From Stenotrophomonas oahuensis (GTDB taxonomy: Bacteria; Pseudomonadota; Gammaproteobacteria; Xanthomonadales; Xanthomonadaceae): 64,000 nucleotides of DNA. The translations under genes and the position numbers were made by a program. Below are positions 1 to 7,914 of the stretch, piece after piece. The stretch is taken from the NCBI RefSeq assembly GCF_031834595.1, contig NZ_CP115541.1, forward strand, positions 2,019,001-2,083,000. Reading direction: 5' to 3'. Each line of letters begins with the position of its first letter. The stretch's first letter is position 1. A model generated the notes under the pieces. That model worked only from the letters and a program-made list of their open reading frames with translations. It did not search any database and was not told the origin of the DNA.

Positions 1-1
1 G

Positions 2-433
2 CTGCGCTACGAGTGGGCGCACCAGCTCAAGGCCGACCGCCCGCATCTGCCCATCGTGCTCAATGGCGGGCTGGCCACGGTGGAGGCCTGCCAGGCCCAG
101 CTGCCGGCGCTGGACGGGGTGATGCTGGGCCGTGCGGCCTATCACGACCCCTACGTGCTGCATCAGCTGGAAGCCGCCCAGACCGGCGCTCCGCTGCAGC
201 CGCGCGAGGCGCTGCTGCGGGCCATGCGCCCGTACATCGAGGCCCAGCTGGAGCGCGGCCTGGCGCTGAAGCACATCACCCGCCACCTGCTCGGCCTGTT
301 CCACGGCCAGCCCGGCGGGCGTGCGTTCCGTCAGGTGCTCAGCGAGGGCGCACACCGGCCGGGTGCGGACTGGAGCCTGATCGAGCAGGCGCTGGAGATC
401 ACCCGCGCCCAGGCCGAACGGGTCGCGGCCTGA
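2..433 (+). CDS. dusA: tRNA-dihydrouridine synthase A, C-terminal part
   Basis: This is the last 143 residues of a tRNA-dihydrouridine(20/20a) synthase, an FMN enzyme that reduces uridines in the D-loop of tRNA. The reading frame is open from the window edge. The visible part has the late TIM-barrel strand with VLNGG followed by LDGVMLGRAAYHDPY, which is the flavin-phosphate-binding segment typical of DusA. After it comes the helical tRNA-binding domain with KHITRHLLGLFHGQPGGRAFR, also typical of the family. The gene ends at a TGA and is followed by about 220 bp without a gene. The start lies outside the window. Confidence 0.93.
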   Translation: MRYEWAHQLKADRPHLPIVLNGGLATVEACQAQLPALDGVMLGRAAYHDPYVLHQLEAAQTGAPLQPREALLRAMRPYIEAQLERGLALKHITRHLLGLFHGQPGGRAFRQVLSEGAHRPGADWSLIEQALEITRAQAERVAA

Positions 434-660
434 CCTGAACCAACGTGACCGCTGTCACGGCCGCCGCTTGATCCTTTTGGCGTTTTCCCGCTATGGTTCA
501 CTTAGATGAACGTAGCCACGGGGCACCCGGAAAAGTTCAGACCGGATTCACTGCGTAAAACCAAGAATTTGCAAAAGATTCGTAAAGCGCTGGCCCAACG
601 CCCGCACTTCCCGATTCACAACTTTTGAACGTTTTGACGCCGTCCGCTAGGATCGAACCG

Positions 661-1029
661 ATGCTCTTCGTGACCCGCCACCGCCGCCTTGCTGTCGCCG
701 CCCTGCTGGCAACGGGTGCCGTCGCTGCTGTTGGCAGTGCCAGCGCCCAGGTGCCACCGCCGGATCCGGCGCGCGCCGAGGCCATGCGGGCCGCGCGTAG
801 TGCGCCGCAGGAGCGGTCGCTGTCCGACGCCGTGCGTCGGGTCCAGCGCACCACCGGCGGCCACATCCTGGGTGCGGAGCGGGTGCCGTTCGACGGGCGG
901 GACATCAACCGCGTGAAATACATGGATGACCGGGGCCGCGTCCGCTACATGGACGACCCGGCGCAGCCACGTTCACAGCCCCGCACGCCCCGGTCGGATA
1001 TGTCATCACTACGCGGCGATAACCCCTGA
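661..1029 (+). CDS. Exported PepSY-like small protein upstream of phoP
   Basis: A 122-residue exported protein. Residues 1-30 form a signal peptide (positive n-region MLFVTRHRR, Ala/Leu core, SASAQ cleavage region). The rest, with LSDAVRRVQRTTGGHIL and then VKYMDDRGRVRYMDD, has the alternating pattern of a PepSY domain, a small periplasmic fold often linked to regulators and proteases. It lies 71 bp upstream of phoP on the same strand and may be cotranscribed with phoP-phoQ. An accessory role in envelope sensing is inferred from position only. The ATG at 661 was preferred over an upstream in-frame TTG at 625 because the signal peptide begins there. Confidence 0.75.
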   Translation: MLFVTRHRRLAVAALLATGAVAAVGSASAQVPPPDPARAEAMRAARSAPQERSLSDAVRRVQRTTGGHILGAERVPFDGRDINRVKYMDDRGRVRYMDDPAQPRSQPRTPRSDMSSLRGDNP

Positions 1030-1100
1030 ACAGGGATAGTTGGCCGTCAACAACGAAATCCACTGGCCCCAGGCCACACCCAGGACACTAGGGAGAGTTC

Positions 1101-1787
1101 ATGCGTATCCTTCTGGTCGAAGACGAAGCCCCGCTGCGGGAAACACTGGCAGCCCGGCTCAAGCGCGAAGGCTTTGCCGTCGATGCTGCGCAGGACGGTG
1201 AGGAAGGTCTGTACATGGGCCGCGAAGTGCCGTTCGACGTCGGCATCATCGATCTGGGCCTGCCCAAGATGTCGGGCATGGAACTGATCAAGGCGCTGCG
1301 TGACGAAGGCAAGAAGTTCCCGGTTCTGATCCTCACCGCCCGCTCCAGCTGGCAGGACAAGGTGGAAGGCCTCAAGCAGGGCGCTGACGATTACCTCGTC
1401 AAGCCGTTCCATGTCGAAGAACTCCTCGCCCGCGTCAACGCGCTGCTGCGCCGCGCCGCTGGCTGGAGCAAGCCGACCCTGGAATGCGGCCCGGTTGCAC
1501 TGGACCTTGCCGCACAGACGGTCAGCGTCAATGGCAGCAACGTGGACCTCACCAGCTACGAGTACAAGGTGCTGGAATACCTGATGATGCATGCCGGTGA
1601 ACTGGTCTCCAAGGCCGATCTCACCGAACACATCTATCAGCAGGATTTCGACCGCGACTCGAACGTGCTGGAAGTGTTCATCGGCCGCCTGCGCAAGAAG
1701 CTGGACGCCGACGGCGAGCTCAAGCCGATTGAAACCGTGCGTGGCCGCGGCTACCGCTTCGCGATTCCGCGCTCCAACGAAGGCTGA
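1101..1787 (+). CDS. phoP: Response regulator PhoP (OmpR family)
   Basis: A 228-residue OmpR/PhoB-type response regulator. The receiver (about residues 1-115) has the acidic pair EDE near residue 8, the phosphorylatable Asp51 in IIDLGLPKMSG, the Thr in LTA and the Lys in VKPFH. The C-terminal winged helix (about 125-222) ends with the typical RGRGYRF. PhoP controls envelope, magnesium and antimicrobial-peptide responses in this family. GGGAGAG lies just upstream of the ATG. The partner kinase follows after 20 bp, so the two genes form an operon. Confidence 0.93.
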   Translation: MRILLVEDEAPLRETLAARLKREGFAVDAAQDGEEGLYMGREVPFDVGIIDLGLPKMSGMELIKALRDEGKKFPVLILTARSSWQDKVEGLKQGADDYLVKPFHVEELLARVNALLRRAAGWSKPTLECGPVALDLAAQTVSVNGSNVDLTSYEYKVLEYLMMHAGELVSKADLTEHIYQQDFDRDSNVLEVFIGRLRKKLDADGELKPIETVRGRGYRFAIPRSNEG

Positions 1788-1807
1788 GATCCAACGTTGG
1801 CGATTGC

Positions 1808-3235
1808 ATGATGTCCGGCCGTCTGTGGTTCTTCAAACGCTGGCGGCCGCGCTCACTGCAGGCTCGCCAGCTGCTGGCTGCCAGTGTGAGCCTGCTGGCC
1901 TTCCTGGCCATCGCAGGCTACGCGCTTGATGCGGCCTTCGCCGACACCGCTCGCGCCAATCTGCGCGAGCGGTTGAAGAACTACGCCACCGCGTATGCGG
2001 CCGGCATCGACTTCACCCGCGACCGCTCGCTGTACATCCGCGAACAGCCACCGGATCCGCGCTTCGACGTGCCCGGCAGTGGCCTGTACCTGCAGGTCGT
2101 GATGCCGGACGGCAAGGGCAACTCGATGTCCGCCGAAGGCCCGATGCTGCCCACCGTGGGCGGCGGCATCCTGGCACCGCGCCAGGAGGTCTTCGAAGGC
2201 CCGCTGCCGATGATCCAGATCGACGGCAGCGAGGGCTCGGTGTACCGCTATGGCCTGGGCCTGGTGTGGGACGCCGACGCCGACCCCACCACTGAATTCC
2301 CGTACACCATCTACGTGATGGAAGACTCGCGCGCGCTGGGTGCGCAGCTGCGTGTGTTCCGTGGCCGGGTGTGGTTCTGGATGGGCGGTGCGGGGTTGAT
2401 CCTGCTGCTGCTGCAGACCGTCATTCTGCAGTGGAGCCTGCGCCCGATGCGTCGGGTGATCACCGAGCTGACCAAGGTGCAGCGCGGCGAAACCGAGCGC
2501 ATGAGCGAGCGCCACCCGCGCGAGCTGGAACCGCTCACCGACAGCATCAACGCGCTGATTGAAAGCGAGCGCGAAAACCTCGAGCGCCAGCGCAATACCC
2601 TGGCCGACCTCGCGCACAGCTTGAAAACTCCGCTGGCGGTATTGCGCACGCAGCTCGACAGTGGCGCGCACGACCAGGACCTGCGCGAGGAATTCGACGT
2701 GCAGCTGCGGCGCATGAACAACCTGGTGTCCTACCAGCTGGCCCGCGCCGCGTCGTCGGGGCACAAGCTGTTCTCCGCGCCGCTGCCGATCGAATCCAAT
2801 GCGGAAGAGATCGTGCGCGGGCTGGAGAAGGTGTACGCCAGCAAGGGCGTGCTGTGCGAATTCGATATCGATGAAGCCGCGCGTTTCCACGGCGAGCCGG
2901 GTGACCTGCAGGAACTGCTGGGCAACCTGCTGGAAAACGCCTTCAAGTGGGCCAACCGCCGCGTGCTGCTGACCGCCAAGCCGCTCACCGCGCCGGGTGT
3001 TCGCCGTGCCGGTCTGCTGCTGTCGGTGGACGATGACGGCCCGGGCATCGCGCCGGACGATATCGCCAAGGTGCTGCAGCGGGGTGTGCGCGGCGACGAG
3101 CGCGTGCAGGGCCATGGCATCGGTCTGTCGATCGTGCAGGACCTGATCAAGGACTACCGCGGCGAACTGCAGGTGAAGCGCTCGCCGGAACTGGGCGGCG
3201 CACGGTTTGAAGTGAAGTTGCCGCCAGGGCCGTAA
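1808..3235 (+). CDS. phoQ: Sensor histidine kinase PhoQ
   Basis: A 475-residue inner-membrane sensor kinase paired with phoP. One membrane helix at about residues 20-42 and a second at about 190-210 flank a periplasmic sensor domain of about 145 residues. A HAMP segment follows, then the H-box LADLAHSLKTPLA with the autophosphorylated His at about 270, the N-box LLGNLLENAFKWANR, and the G-boxes DDDGPGI and GHGIGLSIV. All catalytic motifs are intact. The periplasmic domain determines the signal, which cannot be read from sequence alone. Two ATGs lie side by side at 1808 and 1811. Confidence 0.92.
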   Translation: MMSGRLWFFKRWRPRSLQARQLLAASVSLLAFLAIAGYALDAAFADTARANLRERLKNYATAYAAGIDFTRDRSLYIREQPPDPRFDVPGSGLYLQVVMPDGKGNSMSAEGPMLPTVGGGILAPRQEVFEGPLPMIQIDGSEGSVYRYGLGLVWDADADPTTEFPYTIYVMEDSRALGAQLRVFRGRVWFWMGGAGLILLLLQTVILQWSLRPMRRVITELTKVQRGETERMSERHPRELEPLTDSINALIESERENLERQRNTLADLAHSLKTPLAVLRTQLDSGAHDQDLREEFDVQLRRMNNLVSYQLARAASSGHKLFSAPLPIESNAEEIVRGLEKVYASKGVLCEFDIDEAARFHGEPGDLQELLGNLLENAFKWANRRVLLTAKPLTAPGVRRAGLLLSVDDDGPGIAPDDIAKVLQRGVRGDERVQGHGIGLSIVQDLIKDYRGELQVKRSPELGGARFEVKLPPGP

Positions 3236-3248
3236 AGCGCACGGCGAA

Positions 3249-3388
3249 CCGACCAACGGTCGGTACCTACCGGTGTGCCACGGCCCCGACCCGCCACGGC
3301 CCCGACCCGCCATGGCACCGACCCGCCATGGCACCGACCCGCCATGGCACCGACCCACAACGGTAGCTACCGACCGTTGGTCGGTAGC
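3249..3388. repeat. SMAG/REP pair enclosing a 16-bp tandem repeat
   Basis: Two inverted palindromic elements (about 3249-3274 and 3361-3388) share the core GACCAACGGTC and the GGTAG/CTACC signature of Stenotrophomonas SMAG elements. Between them sit five head-to-tail copies of a 16-bp unit (3278-3357): two copies of CCACGGCCCCGACCCG, two of CCATGGCACCGACCCG and a last one ending in CCCA. The block lies between the convergent phoQ and the MtfA-like gene. Confidence 0.85.
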
Positions 3389-4170
3389 CCAACCGCCGGC
3401 GGCTCCCCATAGAACCGCCGCAGGTGCGCGGCCACCGCCGGCATCTCCTGCGCCAGCAGGTCCGGCGCCGAGAAGTGATACTCCGTCGCCACCGCGAAAA
3501 ACTCATCCGGCGCTTCCGCCCCGTACGGATCGATCACCGTCTCTTCGTCCGCGTCCACCTGCGCGCACAGCGCATCGAACGCGGCCTGGAAATCCGCCGC
3601 CCATTGCTGCTGCCAGTCGCGCGGCAGCGGCGGGGTGCCGTCCAGCACGCCGTCCAGCATGTCGATCCGGTGCGCCATCTCATGCACCACCACGCAGGCG
3701 CCCTCATGTGGGTGCGCCAGCTCGGCCTGCACGTCATGCCAGGACAGCAGCAGCGGCCGGGTGTGCGACACCTGGCCGATGGCATCTTCTTCCCACTCGT
3801 GCAGCACGCCGTCTTCGTCGACCTCGCTCTGCGGCACCACGAAGCCTTCCGGGTATACCAGCACCTGCGACCAGCCCTGCAGGCCGACCTCGCCCAGCTT
3901 CAGCAGGGGCAGGCAGCACAAGGCCGCAATCAACACCGCATCGCGCTCCTGTAGCACCAGTCCGCCCACCGGCGTGACGGTCTTGCCATGCACAAACGCC
4001 GCGCTAAGTTCGCGCAGCCGCGCGCGATCGGCATCGGGTAACCCGCGCAACCACGCGGTGCGCTGGCAGGTGTGTTGCCAAGCCTCATCAGGAATGGGGC
4101 GCGGACCGGGCCGCAACCACTGCAGAAACGACTGGATCAGCGGAACATGCCCGGCAGGAAGCTGTGCCAC
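3367..4170 (-). CDS. mtfA: MtfA-like zinc peptidase (M90 family)
   Basis: A 267-residue soluble M90-family metallopeptidase. The zinc signature HEMAHRID (HExxH) is at about residue 163, preceded by a strand that reads CVVV. The family includes E. coli MtfA, which binds the glucose-PTS regulator Mlc and has aminopeptidase activity. The only usable start is a GTG at 4170, inside the end of the preceding small gene, so translation is probably coupled. Function in this organism is inferred from the family, since Xanthomonadaceae do not use Mlc in the same way. Confidence 0.85.
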   Translation of the reverse strand: MAQLPAGHVPLIQSFLQWLRPGPRPIPDEAWQHTCQRTAWLRGLPDADRARLRELSAAFVHGKTVTPVGGLVLQERDAVLIAALCCLPLLKLGEVGLQGWSQVLVYPEGFVVPQSEVDEDGVLHEWEEDAIGQVSHTRPLLLSWHDVQAELAHPHEGACVVVHEMAHRIDMLDGVLDGTPPLPRDWQQQWAADFQAAFDALCAQVDADEETVIDPYGAEAPDEFFAVATEYHFSAPDLLAQEMPAVAAHLRRFYGEPPAVGLPTNGR

Positions 4171-4421
4171 TTCGGCGCACGCAGGCGCGGCAGCACGTCG
4201 TCGTCGCCACCGCCGCCGGTGCTGCCGGCCGGGGACACGCTGGGCTTGTTGCTGGACGGCGCACTATTGGCCGGCGGGTTGGCCGGGGTCGTGCGCTCGG
4301 CCTCGGCCGTCGAATACACACAGCCGCCCCGGCCCTGGTGGGTCAGCGCATCGGAAGCCTGCGCGGCCATCGGGGCCGTCAGCAGAAGCAGGCAATGGGC
4401 GAACAGGCGCATCGTCGACAT
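4137..4421 (-). CDS. Small exported hypothetical protein
   Basis: A 94-residue protein with an N-terminal signal peptide (MRLFAHCLLLLTAPMAAQAS). It continues with a short Cys-containing segment (GGCVYST), a Pro/Ser/Asn-rich linker and a GGGGDDD stretch. No known domain is visible. Its end overlaps the GTG start of the MtfA-like gene by 34 nt, which suggests coupled translation. A second in-frame ATG at 4412 is an equally good start. Its promoter region is shared with divergent birA. Confidence 0.6.
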   Translation of the reverse strand: MSTMRLFAHCLLLLTAPMAAQASDALTHQGRGGCVYSTAEAERTTPANPPANSAPSSNKPSVSPAGSTGGGGDDDVLPRLRAPKWHSFLPGMFR

Positions 4422-4534
4422 CCGGTGGGGGCGGGTGGGGGGTAATTTTCGATTCTAGCCCGATTCTGGTCCCGGTTTGGAACCCCCGGCAGGCGCGGCC
4501 CGGCGCTTTCCCGCATAATTTTCCCGTTTCTCCG

Positions 4535-5512
4535 ATGGACACCGCCGTGGACGACCGCCAACTGCTGGCCAAACTGAGTGCCGGGCGCTTGTCCGGCGAC
4601 GCCCTGGCCCGCGAGCTGGGCCAGACCCGTGCCGCCATTTGGAAGCGAATTCAAGGACTTAGGTCGGCCGGGATCGAGATCGACGGCCGCGCAGGCGACG
4701 GCTACCAGCTGCAGCAGCCGGTCGAACTGCTGGACGCGGCCACCATCACCACCGGGCTGCCGGCTGCGCTGGCTCCCCTGCTGGACGACCTGCAGGTCGC
4801 CTGGAATGTCGGCTCCACCAACACCGAATTGTTGCGGTGCAGCGCGCCGCAGCGCGGCTCGGCCGTGCTGCTGGCCGAGCGCCAGACCAGTGGTCGCGGC
4901 CGCCGGGGCCGCGAATGGGCCTCGCCGCTGGCCGCGCACATCTATCTGTCGGTGCTGCGCGGCTTCGCCGGCGGGCTGTCGCGCCTGGGCGGGCTGAGCC
5001 TGGTTGCCGGCGTGGCCGTGGCCGAGGCGTTGCAGGCCCAGGACGTGAAGGACGTGGCCCTGAAGTGGCCCAACGACATCGTGGTCAACGGACACAAGCT
5101 GGGTGGCCTGCTGGTGGAGGGCGGCGGTGAGTTCGCCGGCCCGGCACGGGCGGTGATCGGGCTGGGCATCAATGTGCGCATGCCGCCGGCCTTCGCCGCA
5201 CAGATCACCCAGCCGTGGACCGACCTGACCACCCTGATGGGCGGTGAGGTCAGCCGCAACGCCGTCGTCACCGGGCTGCTGGCACATCTGCTGCCGGCGC
5301 TGGAGCTGTTCGAGCAGGATGGGTTGGCTCCGTTCCTTGCCCGCTACGCCGCGCTCGACAGCCTGGCCGGGCGCACCGTGCGGGTGGAAGACGGTGGCAC
5401 CTGGCACGAAGGGCAGGCCCTGGGCCTGGCCGAGGACGGCGCGCTGCGCGTGCGCATCGAGGGCGTGGAGCGGGTGTTCCATGCCGGGGAAGTCAGCGTG
5501 AGGGCGCAATGA
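4535..5512 (+). CDS. birA: Biotin-protein ligase BirA (bifunctional with HTH)
   Basis: A 325-residue bifunctional protein that activates biotin to biotinyl-AMP, transfers it to the acetyl-CoA carboxylase carrier protein and represses biotin synthesis. Residues 1-65 are the winged helix-turn-helix (ALARELGQTRAAIWKRIQGLRSAGI). The catalytic domain has the biotinyl-AMP loop GRGRRGREWAS, the KWPNDI motif and GGLLVEG with the following GLGIN, all intact. The frame is open far upstream, but the ATG at 4535 gives the family N-terminus. The gene overlaps coaX by 4 nt. Confidence 0.93.
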   Translation: MDTAVDDRQLLAKLSAGRLSGDALARELGQTRAAIWKRIQGLRSAGIEIDGRAGDGYQLQQPVELLDAATITTGLPAALAPLLDDLQVAWNVGSTNTELLRCSAPQRGSAVLLAERQTSGRGRRGREWASPLAAHIYLSVLRGFAGGLSRLGGLSLVAGVAVAEALQAQDVKDVALKWPNDIVVNGHKLGGLLVEGGGEFAGPARAVIGLGINVRMPPAFAAQITQPWTDLTTLMGGEVSRNAVVTGLLAHLLPALELFEQDGLAPFLARYAALDSLAGRTVRVEDGGTWHEGQALGLAEDGALRVRIEGVERVFHAGEVSVRAQ

Positions 5513-6246
5513 GCGACTGGTTGTTCGACCTGGGGAATTCCCGTTTCAAATTCGCACCGCTGCAGGGCGTGCGCGCCGGCGACGTGCAGGCGTGGCCGCA
5601 CGGGGCCGAAGCCATGCCAGCGCAGGAGATAGATAACCTGCCGACCGGTGACATCGCCTACGTGGCCAGCGTGGCCGCACCGGCGCTGACCGCCAGCATG
5701 CTGGAACTGCTCGGGCAGCGCTTCGCGCAGGTCCGGGTGGCCCGTACCGAAGCCGAGTTCGCCGGCCTGCGCATCGCCTATGCGGATCCTGCGAAGTTCG
5801 GCGTGGACCGTTACCTGGCTCTGCTGGCTGTTGCCGACCGCCGCGAACCGGTGGTGATAGCGGGGGTGGGTACCGCGCTCACCATCGATCTGCTCGATGG
5901 ACATGGCCAGCACCACGGCGGACGCATTGCGGCGTCGCCGACCACCATGCGCGAAGCCCTGCACGCGCGTGCGGTGCAGTTGCCCGCCAGCAGTGGGCAG
6001 TACAGCGAGTTCGCCAACGACACCGCCGACGCGCTGGCGTCCGGCTGTGACGGTGCCGCCGTGGCGCTGATTGAACGCAGTCGCGAACGCGCGGCCGAAG
6101 TGCTGGGCACGCGCCCCGCGCTGCTGATTCACGGCGGTGGCGCACCGGCACTGATGCCGTTGCTGCCCGACGCGCAGTTCCATCCCGCACTGGTGCTGGA
6201 CGGCCTCGCGCGCTGGGCCGTGCATCAGCCACCGGCGGCACGGTAG
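5509..6246 (+). CDS. coaX: Type III pantothenate kinase
   Basis: A 245-residue type III pantothenate kinase, which makes the first committed step of coenzyme A synthesis and is insensitive to CoA feedback. It shows the N-terminal phosphate-binding motif FDLGNSRFKF, the GVDRYLALL motif with catalytic Asp, and the VGTALTIDLLD segment. It overlaps the end of birA by 4 nt (ATGA), and a SPOR-domain gene follows 10 bp later, so all three form one operon. With coaBC later in the window, two steps of the CoA pathway are encoded here. Confidence 0.92.
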   Translation: MSDWLFDLGNSRFKFAPLQGVRAGDVQAWPHGAEAMPAQEIDNLPTGDIAYVASVAAPALTASMLELLGQRFAQVRVARTEAEFAGLRIAYADPAKFGVDRYLALLAVADRREPVVIAGVGTALTIDLLDGHGQHHGGRIAASPTTMREALHARAVQLPASSGQYSEFANDTADALASGCDGAAVALIERSRERAAEVLGTRPALLIHGGGAPALMPLLPDAQFHPALVLDGLARWAVHQPPAAR

Positions 6247-6256
6247 GATCGAGCGC

Positions 6257-7060
6257 ATGCTGACCCGTGCCCTGATCGTCGTTCTGGCCATTCTCAATGT
6301 GGGTGTCGCGCTGTGGTGGATGCTGCGCGGCGAACCCGTGCCCGCCCCGGTGGAAGCGCCTGCCGGCGTGGCCCGCCTGCAGTTCCTGGATACCCCGCCC
6401 GCCGCAGCGGCCGCGCCTGCAGCGGCCACGACGGACGCCGCCTCGACGGCACCGCTGACCGACGCCACGGCAGCGCCGTCCGCACCCTCTGCTTCGACGG
6501 CACCCTCCGCCGCACCGGCCGCCACCACCCCGGCTGCGCCCCCGGCGGCACCGCCTGTGGCCGCCGCGCCCACACCTGCTGCGCCGGCACCCGCCCCAGC
6601 ACAGTGCCTCAGCCTCGGCCCGTTCACCAGCCGTGACACCGCCATCGCCGCCCAGGGCAAGGCCGGCGACCTGCTGCAGCGCTCGCGCCTGCGCGAAGTG
6701 CCCAATGCCGGGGCCAGCACCTACCGGGTGATGATGCCGCCCTCGGCCAGCCGCGAAGAGGCGCAGGCCCTGGTCAAGCGGATTGCCGCCGCCGGGATCA
6801 GCGACTACTACATCCTCGGCCAGGGCGAAGACGCCAACGCCATCGCCCTGGGCCAATACCGGAACCGCGAAGGGGCCGAGCGGCGCATGGCCGCGCTCAG
6901 CGCCGCCGGATTCAACGCCCGGCTGGTCGCCAGCGGCGGTGATGGCAGCGCCCAATGGTGGGTAGATGCGACATTGGTTGACGCAGCCAGCCCCAATGCA
7001 GCCCGCCAGCGCAGCGGGGCCGCACAACAGCGCTCGCTGGAATGCGCCCGCCTGCGTTAG
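6257..7060 (+). CDS. SPOR-domain membrane protein
   Basis: A 267-residue inner-membrane protein with one N-terminal helix (about residues 3-22, LTRALIVVLAILNVGVALWW). A long Ala/Pro/Thr linker (about 45-115) follows, then two SPOR-like modules in the periplasm (about 117-190 with CLSLGPFTSRDTA, and about 195-235 with ALGQYRNREGAE). SPOR domains bind denuded peptidoglycan glycans at division sites. AGGATCGAG upstream of the ATG gives a good ribosome site. The birA-coaX-SPOR arrangement looks like one operon ending before tRNA-Thr. Confidence 0.8.
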   Translation: MLTRALIVVLAILNVGVALWWMLRGEPVPAPVEAPAGVARLQFLDTPPAAAAAPAAATTDAASTAPLTDATAAPSAPSASTAPSAAPAATTPAAPPAAPPVAAAPTPAAPAPAPAQCLSLGPFTSRDTAIAAQGKAGDLLQRSRLREVPNAGASTYRVMMPPSASREEAQALVKRIAAAGISDYYILGQGEDANAIALGQYRNREGAERRMAALSAAGFNARLVASGGDGSAQWWVDATLVDAASPNAARQRSGAAQQRSLECARLR

Positions 7061-7101
7061 AATCGCGGTCCGCGCCGCCAACCGGCGCGCGTCATGCCTG
7101 T

Positions 7102-7177
7102 GCCGGCATAGCTCAGTTGGTAGAGCAACCGCCTTGTAAGCGGTAGGTCCCCAGTTCGAATCCGGGTGTCGGCACCA
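7102..7177 (+). tRNA. tRNA-Thr (anticodon TGT)
   Basis: A complete cloverleaf: acceptor stem GCCGGCA paired with TGTCGGC (one G-U), D-arm GCTC/GAGC, anticodon stem ACCGC/GCGGT with the seven-base loop CTTGTAA, so anticodon TGT for Thr, T-loop TTCGAAT and encoded CCA at 7175-7177. The T-stem CCCAG/CCGGG has one A-C mismatch at its second-innermost pair. Confidence 0.95.
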
Positions 7178-7374
7178 TTCCAGGCAGCAGCGGACACGCA
7201 TGGCGTGTCCCTACAGACAACCCGAACCGCGCGACCACCCACACCGCGCGACCAAGGATCGTAGTGACACGCCATGCGTGTCAAAGCCATCATCCTGCGC
7301 ACGTAAACCGCCATGCGTGTCAAAGCCATGATCCTGTGCACGTACACACGCCAAGCGTGTCATCGTCATCCAGA
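7178..7374. repeat. Palindrome plus three 39-40-bp direct repeats after tRNA-Thr
   Basis: Just behind the tRNA is a perfect palindrome (about 7190-7210, GGACACGC-ATG-GCGTGTCC followed by CTAC). It is followed by three tandem copies, with a period of 39-40 bp, starting at about 7264, 7303 and 7343. Each contains an ACACGCCATGCGTGT-like palindrome; the first two share CAAAGCCAT and an ATCCTG(C/T)GCACGTA spacer. The arrays are SMAG-like (GTAG next to the palindrome). No gene is visible here. Confidence 0.75.
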
Positions 7375-7914
7375 TCAATTCGTCTCAGCGTACCGATACG
7401 ACAACAGCGACTTCACCAGGAACGTCACCTGGGTCGCCGAACGCGCATCCACGCGCATCACCGGCAACCGATGCCCGGCTTCAAACAGCGCGTTGCGGAA
7501 CTCGGGAATCTGCAACGCGGGATACTCATCTCCACGCGTAACACCCACCGCTAGACTCGCTTCCGGTGCAATCCGCGAGAACTCCTGCAGCAGCTCCACG
7601 GTCGATTCAACTGCTTCCGGGTGACCGGCGCTGACCAGCACGATCACGCCGAGTGCGCCTTCGCACACCATCGGCCACATGAAATCCAGGTAGCGCTGGC
7701 CGGGCACGCCGTACACGTGCAGCAGTTCACCGTCGTCCAGCTCAATCGAGCTGTAATCCAGCGCGACGGTGGTTTCCACCTTGTCGCCGACGGTGTCACC
7801 GCTGAGCGGCATTTCGGTGCTGACCGGCTCGATATCGGAAATCGCACGCACCGCGGTGGTCTTGCCGGCACCCATGCTGCCGACGAACACCAGCTTGTTG
7901 GCGGGCAGGCTCAT
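7375..7914 (-). CDS. MglA/Cvn-type small GTPase
   Basis: A 179-residue Ras-like GTPase of the bacterial MglA/conservon-D type. It shows the P-loop GSMGAGKTT (about residue 12), a threonine region ETTVALDYSSIEL, the switch-II equivalent GVPGQRYLDFMWPM, and VTRGDEYP in the position of N/TKxD. Such GTPases work with roadblock proteins in polarity or signal relay. It is the last gene of a four-gene operon and overlaps the preceding gene by ATGA. The ATG at 7914 was chosen because the P-loop then falls at the normal position; an upstream ATG at 7962 would lie inside the preceding gene. Confidence 0.85.
   Translation of the reverse strand: MSLPANKLVFVGSMGAGKTTAVRAISDIEPVSTEMPLSGDTVGDKVETTVALDYSSIELDDGELLHVYGVPGQRYLDFMWPMVCEGALGVIVLVSAGHPEAVESTVELLQEFSRIAPEASLAVGVTRGDEYPALQIPEFRNALFEAGHRLPVMRVDARSATQVTFLVKSLLSYRYAETN

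Noticed and set aside
1853..3358. Long minus-strand open frame of about 500 codons over phoQ
   Set aside because: It is antisense to an intact PhoQ with all kinase motifs, and its translation is His/Gln/Ala/Gly-rich low complexity, typical of reverse frames in high-GC genes.
4379..5509. Minus-strand open frame over birA
   Set aside because: It mirrors birA, which has all family motifs; the antisense product is unlike any protein.
7264..7362. Possible CRISPR array
   Set aside because: The repeat period is 39-40 bp with only three copies, the spacers are nearly identical and each unit contains a palindrome plus the GTAG signature, so it is a SMAG-like array without cas genes.
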